Positions 50,085 to 58,700 of a stretch of DNA of 64,000 nt are shown here, one piece after another; the first letter of the stretch is position 1, and each line of letters opens with the position of its first letter. The DNA is taken from the NCBI RefSeq assembly GCF_000372525.1, contig NZ_AQUR01000095.1, positions 1 to 64,000 on the forward strand, in the 5' to 3' direction. The position numbers were made by a program, and so were the translations under genes. The notes beneath the pieces were generated by a model that was not told the DNA's origin, searched no databases, and was given only the letters and a program-made list of their open reading frames with translations. The stretch is from Cupriavidus neocaledonicus (lineage in GTDB: Bacteria > Pseudomonadota > Gammaproteobacteria > Burkholderiales > Burkholderiaceae).

Positions 50085-50115
50085 AAAAAACCCCGGCAGC
50101 CTGGCGGCTCCGGGG
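50085..50115 (-). terminator. Terminator downstream of tRNA-Ala
   Basis: On the minus strand CCCCGG...CCGGGG with an inner GCC stem is followed by six T residues (A at 50085-50090 on the plus strand). It would end the tRNA transcript. Confidence 0.7.
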
Positions 50116-50124
50116 CATCGGGTG

Positions 50125-50170
50125 CGTATTGCCGTACGTATTGCCGTACGTATTGCCGTACGTATTGCCG
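50125..50170. repeat. 12-bp tandem repeat, 3.8 copies
   Basis: CGTATTGCCGTA is repeated head to tail at 50125, 50137 and 50149, with a partial copy at 50161-50170. It sits in the 3' trailer of the tRNA-Ala transcript, before its terminator. The copy number may vary between strains. Confidence 0.9.
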
Positions 50171-50185
50171 GATGGGCAAGAATTC

Positions 50186-50261
50186 TGGTGGACCGAAGGA
50201 GGATCGAACTCCCGACCTCTGCATTGCGAACGCAGCGCTCTCCCAGCTGAGCTATCGGCCC
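50186..50261 (-). tRNA. tRNA-Ala(CGC)
   Basis: A 76-nt cloverleaf on the minus strand with an encoded 3' CCA. The acceptor is GGGCCGA/TCGGTCC, and the D-arm is AGCTCAGCTGGGAGAGC. The anticodon stem-loop is CTGCG-TTCGCAA-TGCAG, giving anticodon CGC, which reads GCG (Ala). The T-arm GGGAG-TTCGATC-CTCCT is standard. It stands alone, between the GT-B-like gene and soxB. Confidence 0.97.
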
Positions 50262-50334
50262 GTCGCGGAGGATTGTAGCGTACTTGGGCGGCGCGCTTCA
50301 ATCCTCCGCGCCCCCATGCGTGCTGTTTGCCACA

Positions 50335-52056
50335 TCATGCCGCGATGCCGGCATTGCCGTCCATGCCGCGCACGCGCGGCAGGTTCAGCGGGCGCGCGCT
50401 GACTTCCCTGGTGCTGCGCAGCCACTGCGCCATTACGTCCCAGATGGGCGCGCCGCCCGATTCTCGCGCTTCTTCCGCCACCGGTGCCCAGCCTGCCACC
50501 TTGTAGGTCTTGCCAGCCTCCAGCGGCTTGCCCGCCAGGCGCATGTCGGTGATGCGCTTGCCCATGCCGGCGGCGGGATCGATGGTGTACTGCAGGCCGC
50601 CGACGCGCACCATGTCGCCGCCCTGCTGGTAGTACGGGTCCGGGTTGAACAGGTTGTCGGCCACGTCTTCGAGGATGGTCTTGATGGTCGCGCCGCTCAT
50701 CTGCGTCACCGTGGTGTACGGGTACGTGATGGCGGTCTGGTCCATCAGGTGCTCCATGGTGATGGCCTGGCCCGGCAGCAGCGTGGTGCCCCAGCGGAAG
50801 CCCGGCGAGAACGCGATCTGTGCGCCCTGGGCCTGCATCAGCCCGTCGAGGATCAGCTGGTCGAAGGTGCCGTTGAAGTTGCCACGCCGGTACAGCAGGC
50901 CGCGGTTGACGGCCAGCACTTCGGACAGCTTCTTTTCATACGGCGCGCGTACCTTGCTGATCAGCGCGTCCATGGCCGGGTCGGCCGGCAGGTAGTTGGC
51001 GAACACCGGCAGCAGGCGGTAGCGGAAGTCCGCCACCTTGCCGTTCTTCACGTCGAAATCGAGCACGCCGAGGAACTTGCCGTTGGAGCCGGCATTGGTC
51101 ACCAGCGTGGTGCCGCCGGCGTTCTTCACCGCCACCGGCGCCGGCACGCCGTCATGGGTGTGGCCGCCGAGGATGGCGTCGAGACCGCGCACGCGCGAGG
51201 CCAGCTTCAGATCGACGTCCATGCCGTTGTGCGACAGCAGCACCACCGCCTGCGCGCCCTTGCCGCGCGCGGCGTCGATGACCTGCTGCAGATTTTCTTC
51301 CTGGATGCCGAAGGTCCAGTCCGGCACGAAGTAGCGCGGGTTGGCGATCGGGGTGTACGGGAACGCCTGGCCGATGATGGCCACCGGCACGCCGTTGATC
51401 TCGCGGATGACGTACGGATCGAACACCGGGTCGCCGAAGTCGTTGGTCTTGATGTTCTGCGCCAGGAACGCGACCTTGCCCTTGAAGTCCTTGTCGACGA
51501 TTTCCTTGACGCGCTCGGCGCCCAGCGTCATCTCCCAGTGCGGCGTCATCACATCGACACCGAGCGCCAGCGCCGCATCGACCATGTCCTGCCCCTTGGT
51601 CCACAGCGCGGTCGCCGAGCCCTGCCAGGTATCGCCGCCGTCGAGCAGCAGCGCGCCCGGCCGGCCTGCCTTGAGCCGCTTGACCAGCGTGGCCAGGTGC
51701 GCAAACCCGCCGACCTTGCCATAGCGGCGCGCGGCCTCGCTGAAATCGAGATACGTGAACGCATGCGCCTGCGGCGTGCCGGGGCGGATGCCGTAATGGC
51801 GCAGCAGCGCCTCGCCGACCAGGTGCGGCGGCTTGCCGGCATAGTCGCCGATGCCGAGGTTGACGTTGGGTTCGCGGAAGTACACCGGCCGCAGCTGCGC
51901 ATGGCAGTCGGTGAAGTGCAGCAGGTGGACGTTGCCGAAGCGCGGCAGGTCGTACATGGCGTCGGCGGCCTGCGCGGCGTGCGCATCCTGGTGGGGGAAC
52001 GTCATGCCGCCGGCGCCGGCGATGGCCAGCACCTGCAGGAACTCGCGTCGGTTCAT
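50335..52056 (-). CDS. soxB: Thiosulfohydrolase SoxB
   Basis: A 573-residue periplasmic enzyme that hydrolyses the SoxY-bound thiosulfonate and releases sulfate. The signal MNRREFLQVLAIAGAGG has twin-arginine character. The 5'-nucleotidase-like dimanganese site is seen in LLHFTDCHAQL, LLDGGDTWQG, LLSHNGMDVD and LGGHTHDG. The C-terminal substrate domain follows. It is the last gene of the sox cluster and lies downstream of soxW. Confidence 0.97.
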   Translation of the reverse strand: MNRREFLQVLAIAGAGGMTFPHQDAHAAQAADAMYDLPRFGNVHLLHFTDCHAQLRPVYFREPNVNLGIGDYAGKPPHLVGEALLRHYGIRPGTPQAHAFTYLDFSEAARRYGKVGGFAHLATLVKRLKAGRPGALLLDGGDTWQGSATALWTKGQDMVDAALALGVDVMTPHWEMTLGAERVKEIVDKDFKGKVAFLAQNIKTNDFGDPVFDPYVIREINGVPVAIIGQAFPYTPIANPRYFVPDWTFGIQEENLQQVIDAARGKGAQAVVLLSHNGMDVDLKLASRVRGLDAILGGHTHDGVPAPVAVKNAGGTTLVTNAGSNGKFLGVLDFDVKNGKVADFRYRLLPVFANYLPADPAMDALISKVRAPYEKKLSEVLAVNRGLLYRRGNFNGTFDQLILDGLMQAQGAQIAFSPGFRWGTTLLPGQAITMEHLMDQTAITYPYTTVTQMSGATIKTILEDVADNLFNPDPYYQQGGDMVRVGGLQYTIDPAAGMGKRITDMRLAGKPLEAGKTYKVAGWAPVAEEARESGGAPIWDVMAQWLRSTREVSARPLNLPRVRGMDGNAGIAA

Positions 52057-52124
52057 GTCTCTTCCTGTGGATAAGTGCGTGCCGGTGGGCGCGGGGCCGC
52101 CGGCATCGCATAGCTATGGCCTGG

Positions 52125-52619
52125 CTATGGCGTGGCGTAGCGCTCCAGCGCGGCCACATCTTCTTCGAGCATTTCGCCCACTTCTTTCTGCACCACGCGA
52201 CCGCGCGCGTCGATCACGTACAGTTCCGGCAGCCCCTTGCGCTTGCCGAACACCGCCTGCAGCGCCGGCGAATCCATCGTCGCGGCAAAGGTGTAACCGC
52301 GCTTTTTCATGTTGTCGGCGGCCTCGCGCGGGTCCTTGTCGATGCTGATGGCCAGCACCTGCAGCGGCGTGCCGCGGGTGCGCTCGTACAGCTTCTGCAA
52401 ACGCGGGTTCTGCATCGCGCAGAACGGGCACCAGGTGGCCCAGTATTCGACCACCAGCGGCTTGCCGGCCAGCGCGGCCGCGCTCAGCGTGCGGCCGTCG
52501 AGGGTGCGGACCTCGGGCAGGCGCACGGTGTCGCCCACTTCCAGCGCGGCGGCGCCGGCCGCGGCCAGTAGCAGGCCTGCGGCCAGCAGCGCGCGCAGCG
52601 GCATGGCGGGCGCGCGCAT
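52125..52619 (-). CDS. soxW: Periplasmic thioredoxin-like protein, SoxW-like
   Basis: A 164-residue TlpA/thioredoxin-fold protein with an N-terminal signal peptide and the active-site motif WCPFC (near residues 66-70). It is expected to keep Sox cysteines, including that of SoxY, reduced. The neighbours soxX (5 nt upstream) and soxB make the Sox assignment plausible, although general TlpA proteins look the same. A start at 52604 is also possible. Confidence 0.8.
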   Translation of the reverse strand: MRAPAMPLRALLAAGLLLAAAGAAALEVGDTVRLPEVRTLDGRTLSAAALAGKPLVVEYWATWCPFCAMQNPRLQKLYERTRGTPLQVLAISIDKDPREAADNMKKRGYTFAATMDSPALQAVFGKRKGLPELYVIDARGRVVQKEVGEMLEEDVAALERYATP

Positions 52620-52624
52620 CGGCG

Positions 52625-53299
52625 TTACTGGTTGACCGGCGAGGCCGGGTCGAGCAGCAGCGCCATCACGTCGCGGATCTGGGCCTCGGTCAGGATGCCC
52701 TTGTGGCCGAAGCGCGGCATGTTGGAGCAGGCGGCGTAGGCGCTGGAGTCCCAGATCTTGCCCCAGGTGTACTTGATGACTTCCTGCGAGTTGCCGCGCA
52801 GCTTGCCGTACTGGTACAGCGACGGGCCGATATTGCCGAACGAGATCTCGGCCTTGGTCATCTGGTGGCAGGCGTAGCAGTTGCCGCCATTGGTGCCGCC
52901 GACCTGGTCGGTGAACTGCATGCCGCGGCCGTTCTGGGCGACCTTCTCGCCTTCCTTCCAGTCGCCTAGCCATTTGTCGTCGGCGGGGTACTTGATCTGC
53001 TTCAGCTCGGCGGCCTCGATCTTCTTTGCCACCCTGGCCGGCACCCGGGTGCGGTCCGGGTACTGGCTGCAGGCCTGCTGCATGCCGTCCTGGTTGAGCA
53101 CGCCCTCGACCGTGACCGGGCCGCGCGAAGAGAACGAGTCTTCGATCAGGTGCTTCATGTCGGCGCCGCTGACCGCGGCGGGCTTGCCCTTGGTCGGGCG
53201 GGCCTTGGCGCTGCCTTGTGCGCTGTCCTGTGCGTAGGCGCCGTTTGCCAGCAGGGCGGCCAGGGCCGCGACGGCCACTGCCTTGATATGTCGTTGCAT
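52625..53299 (-). CDS. soxX: Sulfur oxidation c-type cytochrome SoxX
   Basis: A 224-residue periplasmic monoheme cytochrome. A cleavable signal peptide ends near AYAQ. A single haem site C141-x2-C144-H145 (NCYACHQM) is followed by the likely axial ligand M194 in SNMPRFG. The N-terminal ~125 residues, Lys-rich and before the haem domain, make it longer than short SoxX proteins. It pairs with SoxA to couple thiosulfate to SoxY. soxA ends 19 nt upstream. Confidence 0.94.
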   Translation of the reverse strand: MQRHIKAVAVAALAALLANGAYAQDSAQGSAKARPTKGKPAAVSGADMKHLIEDSFSSRGPVTVEGVLNQDGMQQACSQYPDRTRVPARVAKKIEAAELKQIKYPADDKWLGDWKEGEKVAQNGRGMQFTDQVGGTNGGNCYACHQMTKAEISFGNIGPSLYQYGKLRGNSQEVIKYTWGKIWDSSAYAACSNMPRFGHKGILTEAQIRDVMALLLDPASPVNQ

Positions 53300-53318
53300 G
53301 GTGTCTCTCCCGTACTGG

Positions 53319-54146
53319 TCAGCGCTTCATCGCCGGGCCGTCGTAGGTGCCGCCGTTGGCGTTCTTCGCCAGGAACATGGTCAGCGCGGTGATCACGTCC
53401 GAGCCATAGGCGGGTTCGGGAAAGCGCTGCTGGCGCAGGCAGTCGTACAGGCGGTGCTGCATGGTGCGGACCTCGCCCTGCGACACGCGATACGCCGGCC
53501 AGGTGGTGTAGGCCGCCTGCGCGCCCTTGTCGGTCAGCAGGTTGGGCAGGTCCTGCAGGCGGATGCGCTGGCCGTCCACCGCATGGCAGGTGGCACAGGC
53601 AAAGTCATAGGCGCCGCCGCGGTAGAAGAACATCTTCTCGCCCAGCGCATAGGTGCGCTTCTCTTCCGCATGGCTGAGCTGCACGTTCATCTTCACGCCG
53701 CGCGACTCGCCCGTCAGGTAGGCCACCAGGCGTTCGATCTCGGAGGGCTGGCCCGACGACGAGAACGGGTTCCGGGTGGCCTCTTCCTTGCTCAGCCCCT
53801 GCAGCGTCATGCGGCAGTGGGCCAGGCGCTGCTCCAGGTCCATCACCTTGTTGGTGTCCTTGAAGTAGCGCGGCAGCTCGGCGTAGGCGCCCTTGGTCAC
53901 GCCCGGGCCCTTGCCCAGGTCGCATTGCTCGAGCGAGGCGTGCTTCGGCCCCGCGGGCTTTTTCCACAGCTCTTCGCCGGCGGCTTCCCACAGCTCGGCG
54001 GGATTGCCTTCGGCCAGCATCTGGCGGTATTTGGCGATTTCGTCGGCGGTGCTGCCCTGCGCGTGCACGACGGCAGCGGCGGCCACCGCCGCGGTGGCCG
54101 CCAGCGCCAGTGCGGCGCGGCGGGCCAGGCTTGGGGTCGGATTCAT
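53319..54146 (-). CDS. soxA: Sulfur oxidation c-type cytochrome SoxA (monohaem form)
   Basis: A 275-residue SoxA. There is one haem motif, C184-x2-C187-H188 (CATCH). The catalytic cysteine that becomes persulfidated is C236 (LYDCLRQQRFPEP). Where dihaem SoxA proteins carry a first CXXCH, this one has only C75 and C111, which could form a disulfide. It therefore belongs to the monohaem group, as in Starkeya. A signal peptide covers about residues 1-29. Confidence 0.95.
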   Translation of the reverse strand: MNPTPSLARRAALALAATAAVAAAAVVHAQGSTADEIAKYRQMLAEGNPAELWEAAGEELWKKPAGPKHASLEQCDLGKGPGVTKGAYAELPRYFKDTNKVMDLEQRLAHCRMTLQGLSKEEATRNPFSSSGQPSEIERLVAYLTGESRGVKMNVQLSHAEEKRTYALGEKMFFYRGGAYDFACATCHAVDGQRIRLQDLPNLLTDKGAQAAYTTWPAYRVSQGEVRTMQHRLYDCLRQQRFPEPAYGSDVITALTMFLAKNANGGTYDGPAMKR

Positions 54147-54227
54147 GGGGCTTCTCCTCGCGGCCGCGCCTGGGGCGACGGGACGCTTTTTTTCTCTTGT
54201 GTTGCGGTCAGGCCGCGCCAGCCCGGC

Positions 54228-54683
54228 TCAGGGCTTGATGTAGGCGTAGCCTTCCTCGGCCTGCAGGCGGGCGATCTCGACCACGCCGGCCTGGACCACC
54301 TTGGCCTCCATCAACAGCTGCGATTCGCTGATCTTGCGCGCGGTCAGCGTATTGCGGCACACGCGGAACTCCACGCCGTCGGCCGCGAGCGCGCCAACCG
54401 GGCTCTCGAAACCGTTGCCGCGCGCGTCCTTGGCGCCTTCGACGAGAAAGTCGACGCCGTAGCCGAACGCGACCACCACGATCTTGGTGCCGGGGGCGCC
54501 ATTCAGGTGGTTGCGCAGGTTGCCCATCGCGCGCACCGCCTGGTCGATGCCCTCCGACAGCTGGTACACCACCTTCACGCGCCCGCCCTTGCCCGCAGCG
54601 GACGGCGCCGACTGGGCGGAGGCCCTGGCTGCCAGGCCGATGGCGGCCAGGGCCGCCGATGCTCGAATAAATGCTCGCCGCAT
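54228..54683 (-). CDS. Exported DsrE-family protein
   Basis: A 151-residue protein with a signal peptide (about residues 1-24) followed by a DsrE/DsrF-like fold. Conserved C109 lies in FRVCRNTL, the position of the sulfur-carrying cysteine in DsrE relatives. Cytoplasmic DsrE proteins relay sulfur, whereas this one should act in the periplasm. It lies between soxZ and soxA, so a link to thiosulfate sulfur handling is likely (inference). Its substrate is unknown. Confidence 0.85.
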   Translation of the reverse strand: MRRAFIRASAALAAIGLAARASAQSAPSAAGKGGRVKVVYQLSEGIDQAVRAMGNLRNHLNGAPGTKIVVVAFGYGVDFLVEGAKDARGNGFESPVGALAADGVEFRVCRNTLTARKISESQLLMEAKVVQAGVVEIARLQAEEGYAYIKP

Positions 54684-54788
54684 AATGCTCCTTCCGGCCG
54701 GGTCCGTCCCGGCATTCCGCCCCGAACCTTAGCAGAGGACGGCGCGGCCTGCCGGCAACGGGCAGGCATCGGTCGGCATCGCTCGGCC

Positions 54789-55100
54789 TCAGGCGATGGT
54801 CGCTTCGTCGGTGCGCTTGTCGCCCTTGTTGTCGATCCAGGTCACCGCCACCTTGTCGCCCTTGGCGCCGCCCTTGAACTTGAAGTTCAGGAACGGGTCC
54901 TTCGACACCGCCGGCCCGAACTGGGCGCGGAACACTTCCTTGCCCTTGCACTGGGCGGTCACGGTCTGGATATGCCAGGCCGGAACGACCTTGCCGGACG
55001 CATCCTTGCGCTGGCCGGTCTCCATGTCGTGCTTCATCAGAATCTTGACGTCCACCACGCCGCCGTTTTCGGTGGCGCGTACGCGCATCGGATCTGCCAT
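54789..55100 (-). CDS. soxZ: Thiosulfate oxidation carrier complex protein SoxZ
   Basis: A 103-residue SoxZ with the immunoglobulin-like fold, starting MADPMRVRATENGGVVDVKILM. The DPFLNFKFKGGAKGD segment and the VTWIDN strand are family landmarks. It has no signal peptide and is exported together with SoxY by the Tat pathway. The ATG at 55100 follows an AGGAG-like site. It lies 56 nt after soxY. Confidence 0.95.
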   Translation of the reverse strand: MADPMRVRATENGGVVDVKILMKHDMETGQRKDASGKVVPAWHIQTVTAQCKGKEVFRAQFGPAVSKDPFLNFKFKGGAKGDKVAVTWIDNKGDKRTDEATIA

Positions 55101-55156
55101 GTGTTTCTCCTGTTGCAGTTTGGCGGGAATCTCGGTCCGGGGTCCGGGGCGCGGCG

Positions 55157-55612
55157 TCAGCCGCCGCAGCCGCCCAGCGTGACCTTGATTTCCTTCGATG
55201 CCACGTACCACTTGCCGCCGGCCTTGACCGCGGCGTGCACCACCGAGGTCTGGCCCATCTTCACGCGCGTGGAGACGAACGGCTCGGTGCCGGCCGGGAT
55301 GATGAAGTCGGCGGCCAGGGTGTTGGGATTCTTTTCCACCAGGATCGCGATCTGCTCGGTATCCGGCAGGGTGCTGGTCACGGCCACCGGCACCACGGCG
55401 CCGTTCTCGGCGATATCGGGGGCGGTGAAGGTGATGGCGGTGCTTTTCTCGGTGCCGCTGCCGCCGAGCGCCTTGATCACGTCGGCAACGCTCTTGCCGT
55501 CAAAGGCGTTCTTGTTCCACTCGGCCGCCTGCGCTTCGCTGATCAGGCCGGTGGCGGCCATCAGCGACAGGACAGCGGTGACCCGCAGCACTTCTCGTCG
55601 TTTGGAATTCAT
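55157..55612 (-). CDS. soxY: Thiosulfate oxidation carrier protein SoxY
   Basis: A 151-residue SoxY. The C-terminal GGCGG (C149) is the swinging-arm cysteine that holds the sulfur substrate during the whole cycle. The twin-arginine-like signal MNSKRREVLRVTAVLSLMAATG has its Arg pair at residues 5-6. The mature part begins with WNKNAFDGKSVADVIKALGG. The ATG at 55612 gives this start; an upstream in-frame ATG would precede it by 24 residues. Confidence 0.96.
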   Translation of the reverse strand: MNSKRREVLRVTAVLSLMAATGLISEAQAAEWNKNAFDGKSVADVIKALGGSGTEKSTAITFTAPDIAENGAVVPVAVTSTLPDTEQIAILVEKNPNTLAADFIIPAGTEPFVSTRVKMGQTSVVHAAVKAGGKWYVASKEIKVTLGGCGG

Positions 55613-55768
55613 TGCTTGCTCTCCGGCTACTCCGTTCCAGTCGGTCGTGGACCGTTTCAGGGGTGTTGCATGCGGCCGGTACATGGCCGGCCGCTGGTTG
55701 TCCCAGGCCGCGCGGCATTCACCGCCCGGCCCGGCGCATCGGCGGACTGCCCGCTGTGGCAGTCGGTC

Positions 55769-56095
55769 TTACTTGGCGGGGGCGCCTGCCAGCACCCACT
55801 CGACCACGGTCTTCAGGTCGGCGTCGCTGATGGCGGCGTTGGCCGGCATCGGCACCGGACCCCACACGCCCGAGCCACCGCTCTTGACCTTCTTGCTCAG
55901 GGTCGCCAGGGCGTTCTTGTCGCCCTTGTACTTGGCCGCCACTTCCTTGTAGGACGGGCCGACCAGCTTCTTGTCGACCTGGTGGCAACCCATGCAGGCG
56001 TTCTTGTTGGCGATCTCCTGTGCCTTGGCGGCATCGACCGCGTGGGCCGATGCGGCGGCGCCGAGCATCAGCGCTGCGATGACAAACTGCTTCAT
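55769..56095 (-). CDS. Class I cytochrome c, SoxD C-terminal paralogue
   Basis: A 108-residue monohaem cytochrome with a signal peptide (residues 1-19) and C34-M-G-C37-H38. The haem ligand methionine is likely in the WGPVPMPAN segment. It is clearly similar to the C-terminal haem domain of SoxD, which shares CH-x-hydrophobic-x-x-KLVGPS, Lys-Tyr-Lys/Arg-Gly and W-Gly-x-VPMP. It may accept electrons from SoxCD or the Sox complex. It stands between soxD and soxY. Confidence 0.88.
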   Translation of the reverse strand: MKQFVIAALMLGAAASAHAVDAAKAQEIANKNACMGCHQVDKKLVGPSYKEVAAKYKGDKNALATLSKKVKSGGSGVWGPVPMPANAAISDADLKTVVEWVLAGAPAK

Positions 56096-56212
56096 TGTTA
56101 AGCTCTCCAAGCTCTGTAAAGCCGTGGGGACGGCAAAGGCCGCGCGGCCGTGCTGCAATGGCCTGGCGGCACACACCGGCCGCCGCCTGGGGGCACTGCG
56201 GCGGCCAGTCCG

Positions 56213-57250
56213 CTATTTTGCCTCAAGAATCCAGCCCACCATGGCCTGCACGTCCGAATCCGGGATTTGCGGCTGCGGCGGCATCGGCACGGCGCCCCAC
56301 GCGCCCTGCCCGCCCGCCTTGACCTTGCGCGCCAGTGCCGCATGCGCATCCTGGCCCCTGTACTTGCCGGCGATGTCGGCGAACGACGGCCCCACCAGCT
56401 TGCGGTCCATCGCGTGGCAGGCCACGCACTGGTACTGGCTGGCCAGGCGCGCGCCTGGCGGGGGCGCCGCAGCGGCCACGGCTGCGACGGCTGGCCCGCC
56501 TGCGCCGGCGGCGGCGATGCCGCGCACCGGGCCGAACGCACGTTGCTGCTGCGCCAGGTCGCCATGGGCGTCGCGCGCATAGTCCGGCATCGACGAGGCG
56601 ATCGTGACCTGCTCCGCGCAGCGCGACATGCAGGCGGTGTTGCGCGTATCCGGCCGGCCGCGCCCCGGCCACAGGCCGTGCTCGGTGGTCATGCCGGCGC
56701 GGTTGGGCATGCGCCGCTGGACCTCGGCGATATTGGCGTCGGACAGCGCAAAGTCGGCCGGCACGATCTCGCCCAGGTGGAGCAGGTAGGCGGTGACCGC
56801 ATAGACCTCGTTCACGCTCAGGCTCTTGGGCGCGTTCCACGGCATCGCCCGGTGGATGTAGTCCCACAGCGTGCTGACGGTGCTGACCTTCATCAGCGTG
56901 GTGCGGTACGGCTGGTTGCCGGTCATGCCGGCGACGCGTCCGCGCCGGATGTCGTCGGCGGTGGTGCCGCCGACCAGCGGCGCGAACACCTCGTTGGATT
57001 CGCCGAAGTCGCCGTGGCACGACGCGCACTTGCCATCCCAGACCTTCTGGCCCTGCGCGACCGTGCCGCTGCCCCGGGGCAGGCCCTTGAAGTCCGGGCG
57101 CACGTCGATGTCCCACGCGGCCACCTCCGCCGGCGTGGCGGTGCGGCCGAGTGCCGCCCGCGCGTCGCCCGTGCCGGCCAATGCCGGCGCGGCGCAGCCG
57201 GCCGCCAGCAGCAGCGCGGCGGCGATCCTGAGCTCAACCCACATGGACAT
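56213..57250 (-). CDS. soxD: Dihaem cytochrome subunit SoxD
   Basis: A 345-residue SoxD. Two haem sites are C75-x2-C78-H79 (CASCHG) and C275-x2-C278-H279 (CVACHA). An Ala/Pro-rich linker lies between the two cytochrome domains. SoxD takes electrons from the molybdenum subunit SoxC. The start at 57250 overlaps the soxC stop by 17 bases; a second ATG two codons later is equally possible. A signal peptide covers about residues 1-25. Confidence 0.94.
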   Translation of the reverse strand: MSMWVELRIAAALLLAAGCAAPALAGTGDARAALGRTATPAEVAAWDIDVRPDFKGLPRGSGTVAQGQKVWDGKCASCHGDFGESNEVFAPLVGGTTADDIRRGRVAGMTGNQPYRTTLMKVSTVSTLWDYIHRAMPWNAPKSLSVNEVYAVTAYLLHLGEIVPADFALSDANIAEVQRRMPNRAGMTTEHGLWPGRGRPDTRNTACMSRCAEQVTIASSMPDYARDAHGDLAQQQRAFGPVRGIAAAGAGGPAVAAVAAAAPPPGARLASQYQCVACHAMDRKLVGPSFADIAGKYRGQDAHAALARKVKAGGQGAWGAVPMPPQPQIPDSDVQAMVGWILEAK

Positions 57251-58583
57251 TGGTCACCTCGCCGCCGGTCGCCACCTGCCAGCTCTGGATCGCGTTGTTG
57301 TGATAGATCGAACGCGTGCCGCGCACCGCGCGCAGCTGCCCCAGCTTCGGCTGCACGTAGCCGGTCTCGTCGATGGCGCGGCTTTGCAGGATCGCCGGGC
57401 CGCCGTCCCAGACCCAGTCCAGGTTGAAGCGCGTCAGGCACTTGGACAGCACCGGCGCCTCCAGCCGCGCGGTGCGCCAGTTGCGCCCGCCGTCGGTCGA
57501 GACATCGACCCGCTTGACGCGTCCGCGCCCCGACCACGCCAGGCCGCTGATGTTGTAGAAGCCCTTGCCCACCAGCTGCTGCCCGCCCGACGGCGTGGTG
57601 ATGACCGACTTGCACTCCTGGATCGAGGTGTACTGGCGCAGCATGCCGTCGGGCATCATGTCCACGTAGTGGATGGTCTCGTCCTTGGCATTCCAGGGCC
57701 GGTCGCCCAGCTCCAGCCGGCGCAGCCACTTGACCCACGACACGCCCTGCACGCCCGGCACCACCAGCCGCAGCGGGTAGCCGTTCTCCGGGCGCAGCAT
57801 CTCGCCGTTCATGCCCCAGGCGACGATGATCTCGTCGGCCAGCTCCATCGGGATGGTGCGCGTCATCGAGGAGCCGTCGCCGCCCTCGGCCAGCAGGTAG
57901 CGGCCGCGGCGCAGGTCGGCGCCGGCGTCATCCAGCAGTACCCGCAGCGGCACCCCGGTGAATTCGCAGCACGACAGCATGCCGTGGGTGTACTGCACCG
58001 TCGGCACCGCGACGTTGCCCCATTCCATGCCGGTATTGGCGCCGCATTCGATGAAGTGCATGCGCGACACCGCCGGCAGGCGCATCAGATCGTCCATGGT
58101 GTAGACCCGCGGCGTGCGCACCAGGCCGTTGAGCATCAGCCGGTGCCGCGCCGGGTCGATATCGTGCCAGCCCTGGTGGTGGCGCTCGAAGTGCAGGCCG
58201 TTGGGGGTGATGATGCCGAAAAAGCCCTGCAGCGGCGCAAACGCGACCGAGGCCGCCGAGACCCGGGTCAGGCCCGGCGATTCGCGCCGGATCAGGCTTT
58301 TCTCGTGGACCGAGGGCTGGCCGTAGGGCCGGGCGGCCACCGGCTGCCCCAGCGACGTGGCCCAGGGCTGCGGCTGCAGGATGGCGGGATCGCCGTCCGC
58401 GGCCAGCGCATGCCGGCCCGCCGCCGCCGTGGCGAGGCCCGCGGCGGCACCCAGGAAGCTCTTGCGCAGGAAGTCGCGCCGCGGCGCATCCAGGCCGTGC
58501 CGGCCGATGTCCTGCTGCAGCGATGCGCTGACGAAGTGCTCGGGCGCGGGCACGATGCGCCCGGGCCGGTTCCGTTCCTGCAA
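57234..58583 (-). CDS. soxC: Sulfite/sulfane dehydrogenase molybdenum subunit SoxC
   Basis: A 449-residue molybdopterin enzyme of the sulfite oxidase family. The molybdenum ligand is C180 in HFIECGANTGMEW. A twin-arginine signal (RRDFLRKSFLG, arginines at 35-36) is preceded by a 30-residue extension. The C-terminal dimerisation domain is present. SoxC oxidises the SoxY-bound sulfane with SoxD, giving six extra electrons. It is the first structural gene after soxR. Confidence 0.96.
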   Translation of the reverse strand: MQERNRPGRIVPAPEHFVSASLQQDIGRHGLDAPRRDFLRKSFLGAAAGLATAAAGRHALAADGDPAILQPQPWATSLGQPVAARPYGQPSVHEKSLIRRESPGLTRVSAASVAFAPLQGFFGIITPNGLHFERHHQGWHDIDPARHRLMLNGLVRTPRVYTMDDLMRLPAVSRMHFIECGANTGMEWGNVAVPTVQYTHGMLSCCEFTGVPLRVLLDDAGADLRRGRYLLAEGGDGSSMTRTIPMELADEIIVAWGMNGEMLRPENGYPLRLVVPGVQGVSWVKWLRRLELGDRPWNAKDETIHYVDMMPDGMLRQYTSIQECKSVITTPSGGQQLVGKGFYNISGLAWSGRGRVKRVDVSTDGGRNWRTARLEAPVLSKCLTRFNLDWVWDGGPAILQSRAIDETGYVQPKLGQLRAVRGTRSIYHNNAIQSWQVATGGEVTNVHVG

Positions 58584-58700
58584 TGCGGTCTCCTCCGGCG
58601 CGCTCGCCCTGGTCGGTCAGACCGGGTCGGCGTGCCTGTTGTACAGGGCGCGGCAACGGGTGCGGCGCCGCCGTTTGCTGCCGGAAGAGTGGTGGCTCGG

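Noticed and set aside
50125..50170. Short CRISPR-like array
   Set aside because: The units are contiguous without spacers, so this is a simple tandem repeat.
53283..55952. An 889-codon plus-strand frame across soxA to soxY
   Set aside because: It is the complement of five recognised sox genes and has no domain signature.
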